From the NCBI GenBank assembly GCA_022009995.1, contig CP091734.1:1-64000 (forward strand): a DNA stretch of 64,000 nt, in the 5' to 3' direction. Numbering within the stretch: position 1 is the first letter of the stretch; the number at the start of each line of letters is the position of its first letter. Both the position numbers and the translations under genes were made by a program. The notes below the pieces were generated by a model that did not search any database, was not told where the DNA came from, and saw only the letters and a list, made by a program, of their open reading frames with translations. This document shows positions 19,032 to 28,256 of the stretch, in pieces. Source of the stretch: Clostridiales bacterium. Its GTDB lineage: Bacteria; Bacillota; Clostridia; Christensenellales; CAG-917.

Positions 19032-20432
19032 TCATTGCACAATGATTTCTTGTTCTTCTTCGGTTTTTTGGAACTTCTTTTTCCACAAAACGTACAATAT
19101 CACGCCGACCGTCGCCGAAATTACGTCGGTTATCGGCTGGCAGGCGACAATACCGTAAACGGGGATCAGCACGTTCAGAAGATACATCAAAGGAATGTCC
19201 ACAATGCCCTTTCTGATTATCGACAATAAAAACGCCTTGCCCTTTGCGCCGACCGCCTGGAAATACGACACAAGCATAAACGTTACCGCCATAAACGGGA
19301 GCGACGCGCAATGAAGTCGCAGGAACTTTTCGCCATACGTTACCGTCGACGCGTCTTTGATGAAAACTTCGATGAGCGCGCCCGCCGCCGATTCCACGAC
19401 GATAAGCACGGTTATCGCAAGCCCGACGCAATAACAAAGCGAAAGTTTCAGCGTTGTTTTCATTTGTCGTACTTTTTCGCGCCGTTGTTGTACGCAATGA
19501 GCGGCGCAGCCCCTTGTGCAAGTCCCGTTACCATACCGAAAGGCACGGCGTCGATTTTTTTTTGTGACGCCGATTGCCGCCTCTGCAGTCTCGCCGTATC
19601 CGATCATAAGCGAGTTCAGCACAAGATTCGACACAGCCGACAACATCGTTTGCAGCGCGGACGGAAGCCCCGTAAACAATACGTTCCTTGCGATTTTTTC
19701 CTTGATCGCAAGACACGCCTTTTTCGGCGAAAACGACACGACGGATTTTTTCCTTATCACGATAAGCAATATCGCAAAATACAGCGTGGTAACGACGTTT
19801 GAAATAAGCGTTGCGATCGCCGCGCCTTTAATATTCATATTCAGCCCGAAAGGTAGCACGAAAAAAGGATCCAGCACAATATTCAGCACGCCGCCCAGCG
19901 ACAGCCCCAACCCCGCGTGCAACGAGTACCCCTCGCCCCTTATTACGTTTGCGACAACCATATTGAAGACGGCGGGTACCGCGCCGAACACGACAACCCA
20001 GTCAAGATACGTCGCTGCATAGGCGTCAAGGTTTTCGGTCGATTTCAGCAGTCTTAAAAACGGCTCTTTCCATACGACCACGATAAGCGACAGCAACGCC
20101 GCAACGATCACGCCGCCCCATATCGCAAACGCCGACGCGCGTTTTGCCTTGTCGCTTTCTTTCGCTCCGAGATAGTTTGAAATGCAGGTGCCCGCGCCGA
20201 TACCGAACAGGTTGCCGAGAGCCGTCATAAAAAGTTGTACGGGAAAAATAATGGACAACGCCGCAAGTTGATAAGAATCGTTGAGTTTCCCAACCCAGAA
20301 CGTGTCCGCAAGATTGTAAACGGTGGTGATAAGTTGACTGACGATCGTCGGGAGCGCAAGCCTTAAAATCGCGACTTTGACGTTGTCGCTTTCAAAAATC
20401 ATCTCTTTTGATTTTGCCTGAAATTTGCTCAT
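19032..20432 (-). CDS. MATE-family efflux transporter
   Basis: A Na+- or H+-coupled multidrug and toxin extrusion pump, 466 codons with about 12 membrane segments. The N-terminal repeat shows LALPTIVSQLITTVYNLADT and VGKLNDSYQLAALSI; the second half starts GLPSALQTMLSAVSNLVLNS. Between 19475 and 19563 the frame shifts and shifts back, giving a nonsense stretch (VTKKNRRRAFRYG). The first shift is at a run of ten T's. Correct reading would restore the expected hydrophobic helix. It is monocistronic. The 3' end abuts the MITE-like element. The cargo cannot be inferred. Confidence 0.9.
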   Translation of the reverse strand: MSKFQAKSKEMIFESDNVKVAILRLALPTIVSQLITTVYNLADTFWVGKLNDSYQLAALSIIFPVQLFMTALGNLFGIGAGTCISNYLGAKESDKAKRASAFAIWGGVIVAALLSLIVVVWKEPFLRLLKSTENLDAYAATYLDWVVVFGAVPAVFNMVVANVIRGEGYSLHAGLGLSLGGVLNIVLDPFFVLPFGLNMNIKGAAIATLISNVVTTLYFAILLIVIRKKSVVSFSPKKACLAIKEKIARNVLFTGLPSALQTMLSAVSNLVLNSLMIGYGETAEAAIGVTKKNRRRAFRYGNGTCTRGCAAHCVQQRREKVRQMKTTLKLSLCYCVGLAITVLIVVESAAGALIEVFIKDASTVTYGEKFLRLHCASLPFMAVTFMLVSYFQAVGAKGKAFLLSIIRKGIVDIPLMYLLNVLIPVYGIVACQPITDVISATVGVILYVLWKKKFQKTEEEQEIIVQ

Positions 20433-20580
20433 AATTCACCGCTTTACCCGCAGTATATTATATAATAAAAAAACAATTCACGGGCAATCGATTTGCAAAA
20501 TCAAGTCAATAGCTTTCCATAATAAAAGAAATTTCAGCGTTTCAATTTTGCAATAAGCGTGAAAAATTGCGTTAAATAAG

Positions 20581-20609
20581 TTGCAAAAACTTAATTTATT
20601 TGATATATT
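20581..20609 (+). promoter_or_regulatory. Promoter of the tRNA cluster
   Basis: TTGCAA - 17 bases - TATATT, ending 40 bases before the first tRNA. Confidence 0.72.
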
Positions 20610-20649
20610 ATAGTAGTCGCTGAAAACGACGGCGCAAAACGGCCAACTT

Positions 20650-20724
20650 GCGGGAGTGATTCAGTGGTAGAATGCCACCTTGCCAAGGTGGAAGTCGCGG
20701 GTCCGAATCCCGTCTCCCGCTCCA
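20650..20724 (+). tRNA. tRNA-Gly (GCC)
   Basis: 75 bases with a full cloverleaf: acceptor GCGGGAG / CTCCCGC, anticodon GCC in the loop TTGCCAA, T-arm GTCCGAATC, and encoded CCA end. Confidence 0.97.
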
Positions 20725-20767
20725 AAGTCAATATGACAAAAGTTTTGTCGAAAGCCCGTTTGCGTAT

Positions 20768-20841
20768 GGCATCATAGCCAAGCGGTAAGGCAGAGGCCTG
20801 CAAAGCCTTCATCCCCGGTTCGATTCCGGGTGATGCCTCCA
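20768..20841 (+). tRNA. tRNA-Cys (GCA)
   Basis: 74 bases, acceptor GGCATCA / TGATGCC, anticodon GCA in CTGCAAA, T-loop TTCGATTC, encoded CCA. Confidence 0.97.
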
Positions 20842-20846
20842 AAGAC

Positions 20847-20933
20847 GCCGAAGTGGCGGAATAGGCAGACGCAAGGGACTTAAAATCCCTCGGAGTAACA
20901 TCCGTACCGGTTCGAGTCCGGTTTTCGGCACCA
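20847..20933 (+). tRNA. tRNA-Leu (TAA)
   Basis: 87 bases with a long variable arm, acceptor GCCGAAG / TTTCGGC, anticodon TAA in CTTAAAA, T-loop TTCGAGTC, encoded CCA. Confidence 0.96.
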
Positions 20934-20968
20934 GCAAAAGACGACGCATTTTTGCGTCGTCTTTTGCT
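20933..20968 (+). terminator. Terminator of the tRNA cluster
   Basis: A 16-pair perfect hairpin, AGCAAAAGACGACGCA - TTTT - its complement, begins at the last base of tRNA-Leu. The GC-rich core GACGACGCA is followed by TTTT inside the outer stem. Confidence 0.85.
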
Positions 20969-21242
20969 GTCCCGAAAAACCGTGGACGGGAGAACTCCGA
21001 CGCTTTGCGTCGGCGTTCGGCGGCTGTTTACAGACGCTTGCGTTGTGCAGCGTGTATGTAAATCAGGAAAGATTGTAGCGTTACGAAAAACATTAACGGT
21101 AACAAGTATGCAGAGCAGACACGGTTTTCGGCACCGTTAAAAGACAAACAAATGACGTTTACGGCAATTGTTTGATCAAAAGTGCATTTTGTGACGTGGC
21201 GTTGTGCTGTGTTGAAACACGATAGAATACATCTTTTTACGC

Positions 21243-21290
21243 AAAAAAGAAAGCCGTCCGTAATTTGCGCGGGCGGCGTTCTTTCTTTTT
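21243..21290. terminator. Bidirectional terminator
   Basis: AAAAAAGAAAG-CCGTCCG pairs with CGGGCGG...CTTTCTTTTT (one G-T pair), with T-runs on both strands. It follows the decayed minus-strand fragment. The rest of 20969-21335 holds no credible gene. Confidence 0.75.
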
Positions 21291-21335
21291 AGGGGGATAA
21301 AATTACGAAAGATTACTTATGTTCGGTGTGCCTCC

Positions 21336-21491
21336 TTATTTTACGGCGGTTGCCTTTTCGATCGTCATCGACCCGGTGACTTCCGTGCCGTTTCTCAAAA
21401 GATTTATTTCAACAACGTTGCCTTCCGAAAGCAGAAGACCGATGTTGGTGATGTCGCTTCCTTTTGATTTGATTTTTATTATGTAAAAAAA
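21336..21491 (-). pseudogene. Remnant of a PDZ-type protein C-terminus
   Basis: An open stretch of about 51 codons without a usable start codon. It reads IKIKSKGSDITNIGLLLSEG, then VVEINLLRNGTEVTGSMTIE and a stop at 21336-21338. The 'NVVEINLLRNGTEV' pattern resembles the end of PDZ domains in HtrA/DegP-type proteases. The upstream sequence is AT-rich and leads straight into the histidine-kinase terminator, so the rest of the gene is gone. Its place beside a two-component system would suit a lost CssRS-htrA-like unit, but that is speculative. Confidence 0.4.
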
Positions 21492-21539
21492 TTAAGAAAA
21501 CTTAAAGTATTTATTAAAAAAATAAATTAAAATTGCAAC

Positions 21540-21566
21540 AAAAAAACGCAACGGTTTCGTTGCGTT
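21540..21566 (-). terminator. Terminator of the two-component operon
   Basis: AACGCAACG / CGTTGCGTT, a 9-pair stem with a 4-base loop, followed by T7 on the minus strand. Confidence 0.88.
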
Positions 21567-21571
21567 ATCGT

Positions 21572-22850
21572 TTATTCGTTTTCGGTTTCTTTTTTGACGT
21601 GCCCGAAAGAAAATTTGTCAAAAGTTATCGTTACCACAAAGTCGTTGCCTTCGCCGCGCGCGCTGACTTTGCCCTTGTGCAGCTCGGCGATTTCTTGCAC
21701 GATAGAAAGCCCGATGCCGCTGCCTTCGATGCCCGACGCCCTTGCCCCGTCGCTTCTGAAAAACCTTGCGAAATATTTGTCGAGATTGCCTTGTTCAACG
21801 TTTTCGGCGTCGTTTCTGAATTCCAGAACGATGATTCGTTTCAGTTTCGTAACCGTCTTTCTTGCCGAAATTTGACGTACGATTTCCCGTATTTTACGGC
21901 GTTGTCGAGAAGAAGCGACACCATCTGCCTTAAAAGACCTTCGTCGCCGTACAAAATATATTTTCCCGGGATATTGACTTCGATATTAAGATCGGCGGTT
22001 CTTGCAAGCGCGTAATACGGCTCGGCAACGTCAGAAATCAACGCGCCGACGTCGATGTTTTTTCTTTCTTCAAGCGCGGCTCTTTCGTCGATTTTCGCAA
22101 GCGTCGTAAGGTTTTTGGTCATATTCGCCATTCTCACGACCTGTTTTTGGATTGCGTCGGTGCACTCGTTCTCGCCGTAGTCCATTTCAAGTATTTCGTT
22201 GTTTGCGGATATTATCGCAAGCGGGGTTTTGAGTTCGTGGCTCGCGTCGGAGATGAAATGACGTTGCTTTTCGTAAGAGTTCGCAATAGGCTCGACGGCG
22301 CGCTTGGAAAACAAAATCAGCAGCACGCAAATCGCACCCACCGCACTCAGACAAAAAACCATGCTCGACCGCATAAAACTTGTGAGAGCGTCGATTTGTC
22401 GATGGCAGTCCATAAACAAAACCATCGTGCCTCCGTCCGCCCTGTCGCGGTAAATAAGATAACGATAATCGCCGATCGCGCCGCTGTCTTCTTTTTCCGA
22501 AAACGCTTCGTTACAGTATTCAAGCGCTTCTTCGGGCGTACTGACAAGTTCGGTCTTGACAAGATTGAATTTGCGGGGTTTGCCCGCCGCGTCGTACGTT
22601 ACCGTGAAATATCTTGTGTCGAAAGGCGTCTCGTCGGTGCTTTGAAGCCCCAGATACCAGGCGCTTTGTCGCCCTGATAATCTTTCGGGAACGCGCCGTC
22701 GTTTTTCGCAAGGATCATCAGCACTTTGTCGGAATAGTTCGCAATGTTTTTTCGGCTCACGACGTAAATGCCGGACAATATTACAGCCAGAACTATCACT
22801 ATCGCAGCCATTGCGATTACAATAAACCTAATCCGCAGTTTTTTGATCAT
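21572..22850 (-). CDS. Sensor histidine kinase
   Basis: A membrane-bound HisKA/HATPase_c kinase. The N-terminus has a transmembrane helix (VIAMAAIVIVLAVILSGIYVV), then an extracytoplasmic sensor region and a second helix (VFCLSAVGAICVLLILF). The H-box is FISDASHELKTPLAII, the N-box LLLDNAVKYG, and the G-box region reads ASGIEGSGIGLSIVQEIA. The C-terminus is FGHVKKETENE. The frame breaks near 22650 and 21860, and possibly once more in the sensor region. Its ATG overlaps the response-regulator stop (ATGA). The signal is unknown. Confidence 0.88.
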
Positions 22851-23518
22851 TTGGTTTCTTCCAGTTTATAGCCGAGCCCGCGCACCGCCTTAATGTTGAC
22901 GTTTGCGCCGATTTCCGAAAGTTTTTTGCGAAGCGAGGATATATAAACCCACACGCCGTTGATTTCGGCTTCGCTGTCATAGCCCCACACCGATTCCATA
23001 AATTTCTCGGTCGAGATAAGCATATTGTTGTTTGCGACAAGCATTTCCATCATCTGGAATTCCTTGCCCGACAGCCTAACCTCGCCTTTTTCGGCTTTTA
23101 AGGTGTATTGCTTCGGATCGAGCGTGAGATTGCCCACCGTATATGTGCTGATGACGTCGTTTTTGCGACGAGTCATCGCGCGTATTCTCGCAAGCAGTTC
23201 TTTCATCGCAAACGGTTTCGTAAGGTAATCGTCCGCGCCCGCGTCAAGCCCTTCGACTCTGTCGTCGACCTCGCTGCGCGCGGTAAGCAAAAGCACGGGG
23301 ACGTTGTTGCCGCCCTCCCTTGCCTTTCTTAAAACGGTCAGCCCGTCCGCTTTCGGCATCATTATGTCCAAAATTACGCCGTCGTAATTGCCGAACGTCA
23401 GGTATTCGAGCGCTTCCGCCCCGTCGTAAACGGCGTCAACGGTATAATTATTGTGCTTCAATACTCTGACTATTGCGTTTGATAATTCTCTTTCGTCCTC
23501 TGCAAGCAATAATTTCAT
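22847..23518 (-). CDS. OmpR-family response regulator
   Basis: A 223-residue regulator with an N-terminal receiver domain (acidic pocket ED at 8-9, phospho-acceptor Asp in VILDIMMPKADG, conserved Lys in DDYLTKPFAMKEL) and a C-terminal winged helix (RLSGKEFQMMEMLV...VRGLGYKLEE). It is intact. Translationally coupled to the kinase gene. No target operator was identified; the lost PDZ-type gene downstream of the kinase may once have been a target. Confidence 0.93.
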   Translation of the reverse strand: MKLLLAEDERELSNAIVRVLKHNNYTVDAVYDGAEALEYLTFGNYDGVILDIMMPKADGLTVLRKAREGGNNVPVLLLTARSEVDDRVEGLDAGADDYLTKPFAMKELLARIRAMTRRKNDVISTYTVGNLTLDPKQYTLKAEKGEVRLSGKEFQMMEMLVANNNMLISTEKFMESVWGYDSEAEINGVWVYISSLRKKLSEIGANVNIKAVRGLGYKLEETK

Positions 23519-23573
23519 ATGCTTTCCTACCTTTTTCTTTTATAGTATTTAATAAAGTTAAAGTTTACCTTAA

Positions 23574-25592
23574 TTAACTTACCGTAACGTCTTTGAATTT
23601 GTTTTCGTAGTAATAAAAGTCGTCTTGTCGATTTCAAAGCCTTCTTGCAGCACGCCATCAGTGACGATTTCTTTTGCAAAACGGATTTGGTCGGGCGTGA
23701 TTTTTATCGCGTATTTCCGCCGTCCTGCTCGCCGGACTGCCTCGTTCCGAGGTAATCGCCGCCGCCGCGAAGGGTGAAGTCAAGTTCCGCAAGTTTATAC
23801 CCTTCGTCAAATTCCGTAAGGGCTTTGAGCCGCGGATTGCCCGCGTCGAGAGTATGCAAAAAACAAAACGCCTTTTTGTCGCCGCGACCGACGCGTCCCC
23901 TTAACTGATGCAACGTCGCAAGCCCGAATCTTTCGCTGTTGAGTACGGCAATCGTCGTCGCGTTTTTGATGTCGATGCCGACTTCAACGACGGTCGTCGC
24001 AATCAGCACGTCGATATCACCCGCCTCGAACGCCTGCATTATTTCCGACTTTTCTTTCGCTTTCATTTTGCCGTAAATAAGCGCGACGTTCACGTCCGAA
24101 AACACGCCGTTTTTAAGTTCCTCGAAAAGGGTTTTCGCGCCGTACGTTTCCACCCCTTCCGAGTCGCAGATTTTCGGGCAGACGATAATCGCCTGATTGC
24201 CCTTTTTCGCCTCGTCGCGGACGTATGAAAACATGCCGTCTTTTTTGTAATCGGGCACAAGAAAAGTCTTGACTTTCGTCTTATGACTTTTGTCGATTTC
24301 GGACAGTTGCAATTCGTCGTACAGGAGCATAAGGACGGAGCGCGGAATGGGTGTTGCCGTGAGCGTCAGCGTGTCGACACCCGCGCCTTTTTCCTGCAAA
24401 TCGTACTTTTGCGCCACGCCGAATTTGTGCTGTTCGTCAATGACGACAAACGACAGATTTCTGAATTTCACCGTCTTTGAAAAAACGCTGTGAGTGCCGA
24501 TAACGACGTCTGTTTTTCCGCTTTCGATATCGCGCTCTCTTTCCTTTCTTTCCGCGCCTTTCACGCTGCCGGACATAAACGCCACGTTAATATTAAATCC
24601 GTCGAAAAACCTTTTCGCGTTGTTGAAATGCTGTTCCGCCAGAATCTCGGTTGGCGCAACAATCGCCACTTGATAACCGCATTTTACCGCATAAAGTGCC
24701 GAAATTAGCGCAACGATTGTTTTTCCGCTGCCACGTCGCCGATAAGCAACCTGTTCATTCTGCGCTTTGATTTAAGGTTTTCAAATATCTCGTCAAGCGC
24801 GTTTTTCTGCGTCGGCGTAAGCGGAAACGGCAGGGATTTTACAAAGTCGTCCACCACTCTTTTATCAAGGCGGTATTCAAAAACACGGTTCTCTTTCGCC
24901 TGCGAATTTATTATCTTGTAATACAGGATTTCTTTCATCGTGTCTTCCAACGCGATGCGTTCCTGAGCCTTTAATCCTTCTTCGACGCTCGTCGGACAAT
25001 GCGCTCTTATAAACGCGTCTTTCACACTTTCGATGCCGTACCTTTCGCGCACTTTTTCGTTTGCGATATCCGCGGGCGAAAACTTCCTTAAAGCGTCGTC
25101 GACAATCCCCTTGAACACGCCCTGCTGCACCGCCCCTTTCGTGCGGTAAACGGGCATTATTCCCGACAGGTTTTTCTGCTTGTCGAGCGGTTCGATTTTA
25201 GGGTTGATAAGTTCCGCCCTTCTGCCCGAAAATTTTACCTTTCCGAACACGAAATACTTCTCGTCAGCCTTCACCTTTTGCAGCATATACGGCTGGTTGT
25301 ACCACACGATTTTCAGCCTGTTTTTCTCTAATTCGGGCGCGTCGAAATCCACTGCGTCGGCGGTGAAAAAACTCAGCCCGTTTTTGGTCTTCACGGGACG
25401 GGTTACCTTGACGATTCTTACCCTTATCAACGAAAATTGCCCGTCGCATAAATCGTTAAGCGAAACGGGCGAATTAAAATCGATATAAGTTTTTGGCAGA
25501 AAATTTATTAAGTCTTCAACCGTCGAAACGTCAATGCTTTGAAGTTTTCTGAGCGTCGATGGACCGACGCCTTTCACTTCTTCAAGTTTCAT
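23574..25592 (-). CDS. recG: ATP-dependent DNA helicase RecG
   Basis: Remodels stalled replication forks and Holliday junctions. The N-terminal wedge/OB domain (VKGVGPSTLRKLQSIDVSTV...YRTKGAVQQG) precedes the helicase motor: DVGSGKT Walker A after correcting one missing G near 24715, TEILAEQH, the box DEQHKFGV, TLTATPIPRSV, and QLRGRVGRG. The second frame break, near 23710, leaves the last 45 or so residues in another frame; the stop near 23574 is therefore an estimate. The start overlaps the fakA stop by one base (TAATG). The neighbours fakA, yloU and rpmB are the same as in Bacillus. Confidence 0.92.
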
Positions 25593-27236
25593 TATTCAAC
25601 CGAGAATACGTAATAATAATATGGTTGCCCGCCGTTGAACGCCATAACTTCGACGTCGGGATAAAGTTCCTGAATTTCGGCGGCGAGTTTGTTTGCGTCG
25701 TCTTCCGTGACGTCGCTGCCGAAGTAAAGCGACACGACGCTGCTTTCTTCGTCAATCATTTTCTTCAACGCGTGCTTCACGACTTCCGACGGGCTTTTGC
25801 CCCTTGCGACGATCTTCTTTCCGAAAAGACCGATGACGTCGCCTTCGTGCACCGAGAATCCGTCCATACGAGTGTTGCGAACCGCGGTCGTGACCTGACC
25901 GCACTTGACGTTTTCGATGGACGCGGTCATTGCCTCGACGTTTTCTTCCGCGCTTGCCTCGGGCATAAACGCAACCGCCGCGGCGATACCTTCCGCAACG
26001 TTGCTGGTCGGAATGACGAAAACGGGTTTCCGCAAGGTCGCGCGCCTGTTCTGCGGACAAAATGATATTTTTATTGTTCGGCAGAATGAACACCGTCTTT
26101 GCGTTGACTTCATTTATCGTGGACAATATGTCGTAAACGCTCGGATTCATCGTCTGACCGCCTTCCACGATTTTGTCGATTCCGAGGTCGTTGAAGATGG
26201 CTTCCATTCCCTTGCCGGAGCAAACGGAAATGATGCCGTATTCTTTCATTTCGGCTTTTTCGGACTCGCGCTTTTCGTTCAGAACGCGGTTTTGTTCCAC
26301 CATATTTTCAACCTTGACGCTGTCAAGTTCGCCAAGTTTCAGCGCGTTTTTCATTGCAAGGTCGGGACGGTTCGTGTGAACGTGCACTTTGACAAGGTCC
26401 AGATCGCCGATTACAAGCACGCAGTCGCCGATCGTCGTAAGGAAGTCGCGCAGTTTGTCGATGTCGGCAAGCGTAACTTTCGGACGAAGATTGATTATGA
26501 AAAATTCCGTGCAATAGCTGAAATTGATATGCTCGTGATCGTCGGCGCTGAAAGCGTCCATGGGATTAAGCGCGATGTTTTTGTCTTCGGTCGGCGCGTC
26601 GGGAATTTCGATGCCCGCAAGAGAGTTGTACATACCCTTCATCACGAACATAAGTCCCTTTCCGCCTGCGTCAACGACGCCCGCCTTCTTCAAAACCGGC
26701 AGCATATCGGGGGTTTGTGCAAGTATTTCGTCGCCGTATGCGATGACTTTTTCCAAAAACGGCAGGAATTCCACCTCTTTTTTGCGCCTTGCAAGGTGTT
26801 GCGCCTTTTCCGCCATCGCCCTGACAACCGTCAGTATCGTGCCTTCTTTGGGCTTTTGCACCATGCTGTACGCAATTTCCGTGCCCTTTTTCAACGCCTG
26901 CGCGAATTCGTAAGCAGTGAAAGGTACGTTTTTATTTTCCGTCGCAACAACCGCGAATCCTTTGAAAATTTGCGAACTGATAACGCCCGAATTGCCGCGA
27001 GCGCCTTTGAGCGCGCCCTTTGAAAACGCCGTCGCACACTCCGCAACGCTTGCATTCGAGTTCAATTTCCCGAGTTCCTGCACCGCCATACTGAAAGTAA
27101 GGGACATATTCGTGCCGGTATCCCCGTCGGGAACAGGGAAAACGTTCAGACTGTCGACGAGAGGTCTGTTAATTTCAAGAAGTTTGGCGCCGGAAATAAG
27201 CATTTTCCTGAAATCGCCGCTTGTAAGTTCCACCAT
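25592..27236 (-). CDS. fakA: DAK2-domain fatty acid kinase subunit (YloV/FakA)
   Basis: FakA binds ATP and, with a FakB (DegV) protein carrying the acyl chain, phosphorylates exogenous fatty acids for phospholipid synthesis. The DhaL-like N-terminal domain has the Mg/ATP-binding NVFPVPDGDTGTNMSLTF and GALKGARGNSGVISSQIF. The middle has DKLRDFLTTIGDC, and the C-terminal DegV-like part has KTVFILPNNKNIILSAEQAR. The frame breaks once near 26040. About 548 residues, normal for YloV. Located between yloU and recG as in Bacillus. The FakB partner is not in the window. Confidence 0.88.
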
Positions 27237-27248
27237 AAATATCCTTAA

Positions 27249-27599
27249 TTATACTCTGACACCGACGACATTGACCGTTACGTTCTTGACGCGCATACCC
27301 GTGTATTTTTCAACACTGTACGTGACCGCTTTCGTCAGAGATTCCCTGACGGCTTCCACGTTTACTCCGAGTTTTAATATGACGAAAATATCGATGTGCG
27401 CGACGTTGTCGGTCGTAACGACCCTGACGCCTTTGCCGTAAGTCTTTTTATTGAAGATTTTCGCAAGGTTGTCGGAGAAACGTCTGGACACGAGTTCCAC
27501 CACGCCGTAGCACTCGGAAGCGGCCTTGCTGACGATAATCGCAACGGCTTCGTCCGAAACGGTGATGTGTCCGAATTTATTGTAAGTACTGAGTGCCAT
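27249..27599 (-). CDS. yloU: Asp23/Gls24-family protein YloU
   Basis: A 116-residue Asp23/Gls24-family protein. The typical start GHITVSDEAVAIIVSKAASECYGVVEL and the repeated 'VHIDIFVILKLGVNVEAV'-type strand pattern are visible (here AHIDIFVILKLGVNVEAVRE). Family members associate with the membrane or envelope and often accompany FakA; the biochemical role is unclear. It is the first gene of the yloU-fakA-recG operon, with its own promoter and divergent from rpmB. It is intact. Confidence 0.88.
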   Translation of the reverse strand: MALSTYNKFGHITVSDEAVAIIVSKAASECYGVVELVSRRFSDNLAKIFNKKTYGKGVRVVTTDNVAHIDIFVILKLGVNVEAVRESLTKAVTYSVEKYTGMRVKNVTVNVVGVRV

Positions 27600-27633
27600 A
27601 TTTCTCCTTATAAAAATACCCTACTTTTGCTAT

Positions 27634-27662
27634 ATTTTACTATAATTATAAAAATTTAGCAA
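27634..27662 (-). promoter_or_regulatory. Promoter of yloU-fakA-recG
   Basis: On the minus strand TTGCTA - 17 bases - TAAAAT, 35 bases before the yloU ATG. Confidence 0.72.
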
Positions 27663-27671
27663 CAATTATGC

Positions 27672-27700
27672 TTGCCAAAAGTGAAATTTAGTGATAAAAT
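27672..27700 (+). promoter_or_regulatory. rpmB promoter
   Basis: TTGCCA - 17 bases - TAAAAT, 35 bases before the rpmB start codon; it lies back to back with the yloU promoter. Confidence 0.75.
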
Positions 27701-27735
27701 ACCTATGTTTTATGCCAGTTAGGAGGTATTGAAGT

Positions 27736-27927
27736 ATGTCGAGAGTATGCAGCGTTTGTGGAAAAGGACAAATGAGCGGTAATATGGTAAGCCACAGCCA
27801 TCGCAAAACCAGAAGGTCTTGGGGCGCGAACGTCCACAAAGTTAAAGTTGTCAATAAAGACGGTACGACCACTTCCGAATACGTGTGCACCAGATGCTTG
27901 CGTAGCGGAAAAGTCGAACGTGCGTAA
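27736..27927 (+). CDS. rpmB: 50S ribosomal protein L28
   Basis: A 63-residue L28. MSRVCSVCGKGQMSGNMVSH at the N-terminus and YVCTRCLRSGKV near the C-terminus give two CxxC pairs, the zinc-binding form. GGAGG lies 8 bases upstream of the ATG. It is intact. Its orientation, opposite to yloU and spoVM, is the same as in Bacillus subtilis, which supports the spoVM call next to it. Confidence 0.97.
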   Translation: MSRVCSVCGKGQMSGNMVSHSHRKTRRSWGANVHKVKVVNKDGTTTSEYVCTRCLRSGKVERA

Positions 27928-27940
27928 TTTGCAATAAAAT

Positions 27941-27965
27941 AAGCCGCGATAAGCGGTTTTTTTTT
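27941..27965 (+). terminator. rpmB terminator
   Basis: AAGCCGC-GATAA-GCGGTT followed by a long T-run, 14 bases after the rpmB stop. Confidence 0.8.
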
Positions 27966-28010
27966 GCCCTTATTACTATGTAATAAAATATCGTAAAAAA
28001 CACACGAAAA

Positions 28011-28037
28011 ACACGCCGGTTTCCCGGCGTGTTTTTA
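28011..28037. terminator. Bidirectional terminator between rpmB and spoVM
   Basis: ACACGCCGG / CCGGCGTGT with a 4-base loop, a T-run on the plus strand and an A-run upstream that gives a T-run on the minus strand. Confidence 0.85.
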
Positions 28038-28068
28038 TTTTTGAAATATTGTTGTTAATTTTAACGAC

Positions 28069-28176
28069 TTATTCTTTCTCTTTTGTTTCAACCTTTTCGC
28101 CCTTTTGTTTATTACTTTTGAAAAGTCGCAAAAACTTTTTGATAAACTTCGGCGGATTAAAACATACGATTTTCAT
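28069..28176 (-). CDS. spoVM: SpoVM-like sporulation peptide
   Basis: A 35-residue ORF reading MKIVCFNPPKFIKKFLRLFK followed by a charged tail (SNKQKGEKVETKEKE). SpoVM is a short amphipathic helix that marks the convex forespore membrane and anchors the coat protein SpoIVA. The conserved core 'M-K-x(5)-PKF-(L/I)-x2-(hydrophobic)-x-R' is visible, including the Pro at position 9. The tail is longer than the Bacillus form (26 residues). GAGGTG lies 6 bases before the ATG. Upstream, GATATGTG (28216-28223) and AGTATATG (28197-28204), read on the minus strand as CACATATC ... CATATACT, resemble a sigma-E promoter. Location next to rpmB and orientation match Bacillus. The protein is too short for standard ORF cutoffs. 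Confidence 0.72.
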   Translation of the reverse strand: MKIVCFNPPKFIKKFLRLFKSNKQKGEKVETKEKE

Positions 28177-28256
28177 AACTTCACCTCTCGCCCGCAGTAT
28201 ATGCAAACGAATTCAGATATGTGAATGTGTCAAGGTGACAGTTATTATGGCATATC

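Noticed and set aside
19475..19563. Arg-rich, Cys-containing insertion within the MATE pump
   Set aside because: It is bounded by two compensating indels, one at a T10 run, and is a frame-shifted stretch of a normal transmembrane segment.
20591..20842. Minus-strand 83-codon ORF over the tRNA cluster
   Set aside because: It is the antisense of tRNA-Gly and tRNA-Cys; such ORFs arise from the conserved tRNA sequence and are not genes.
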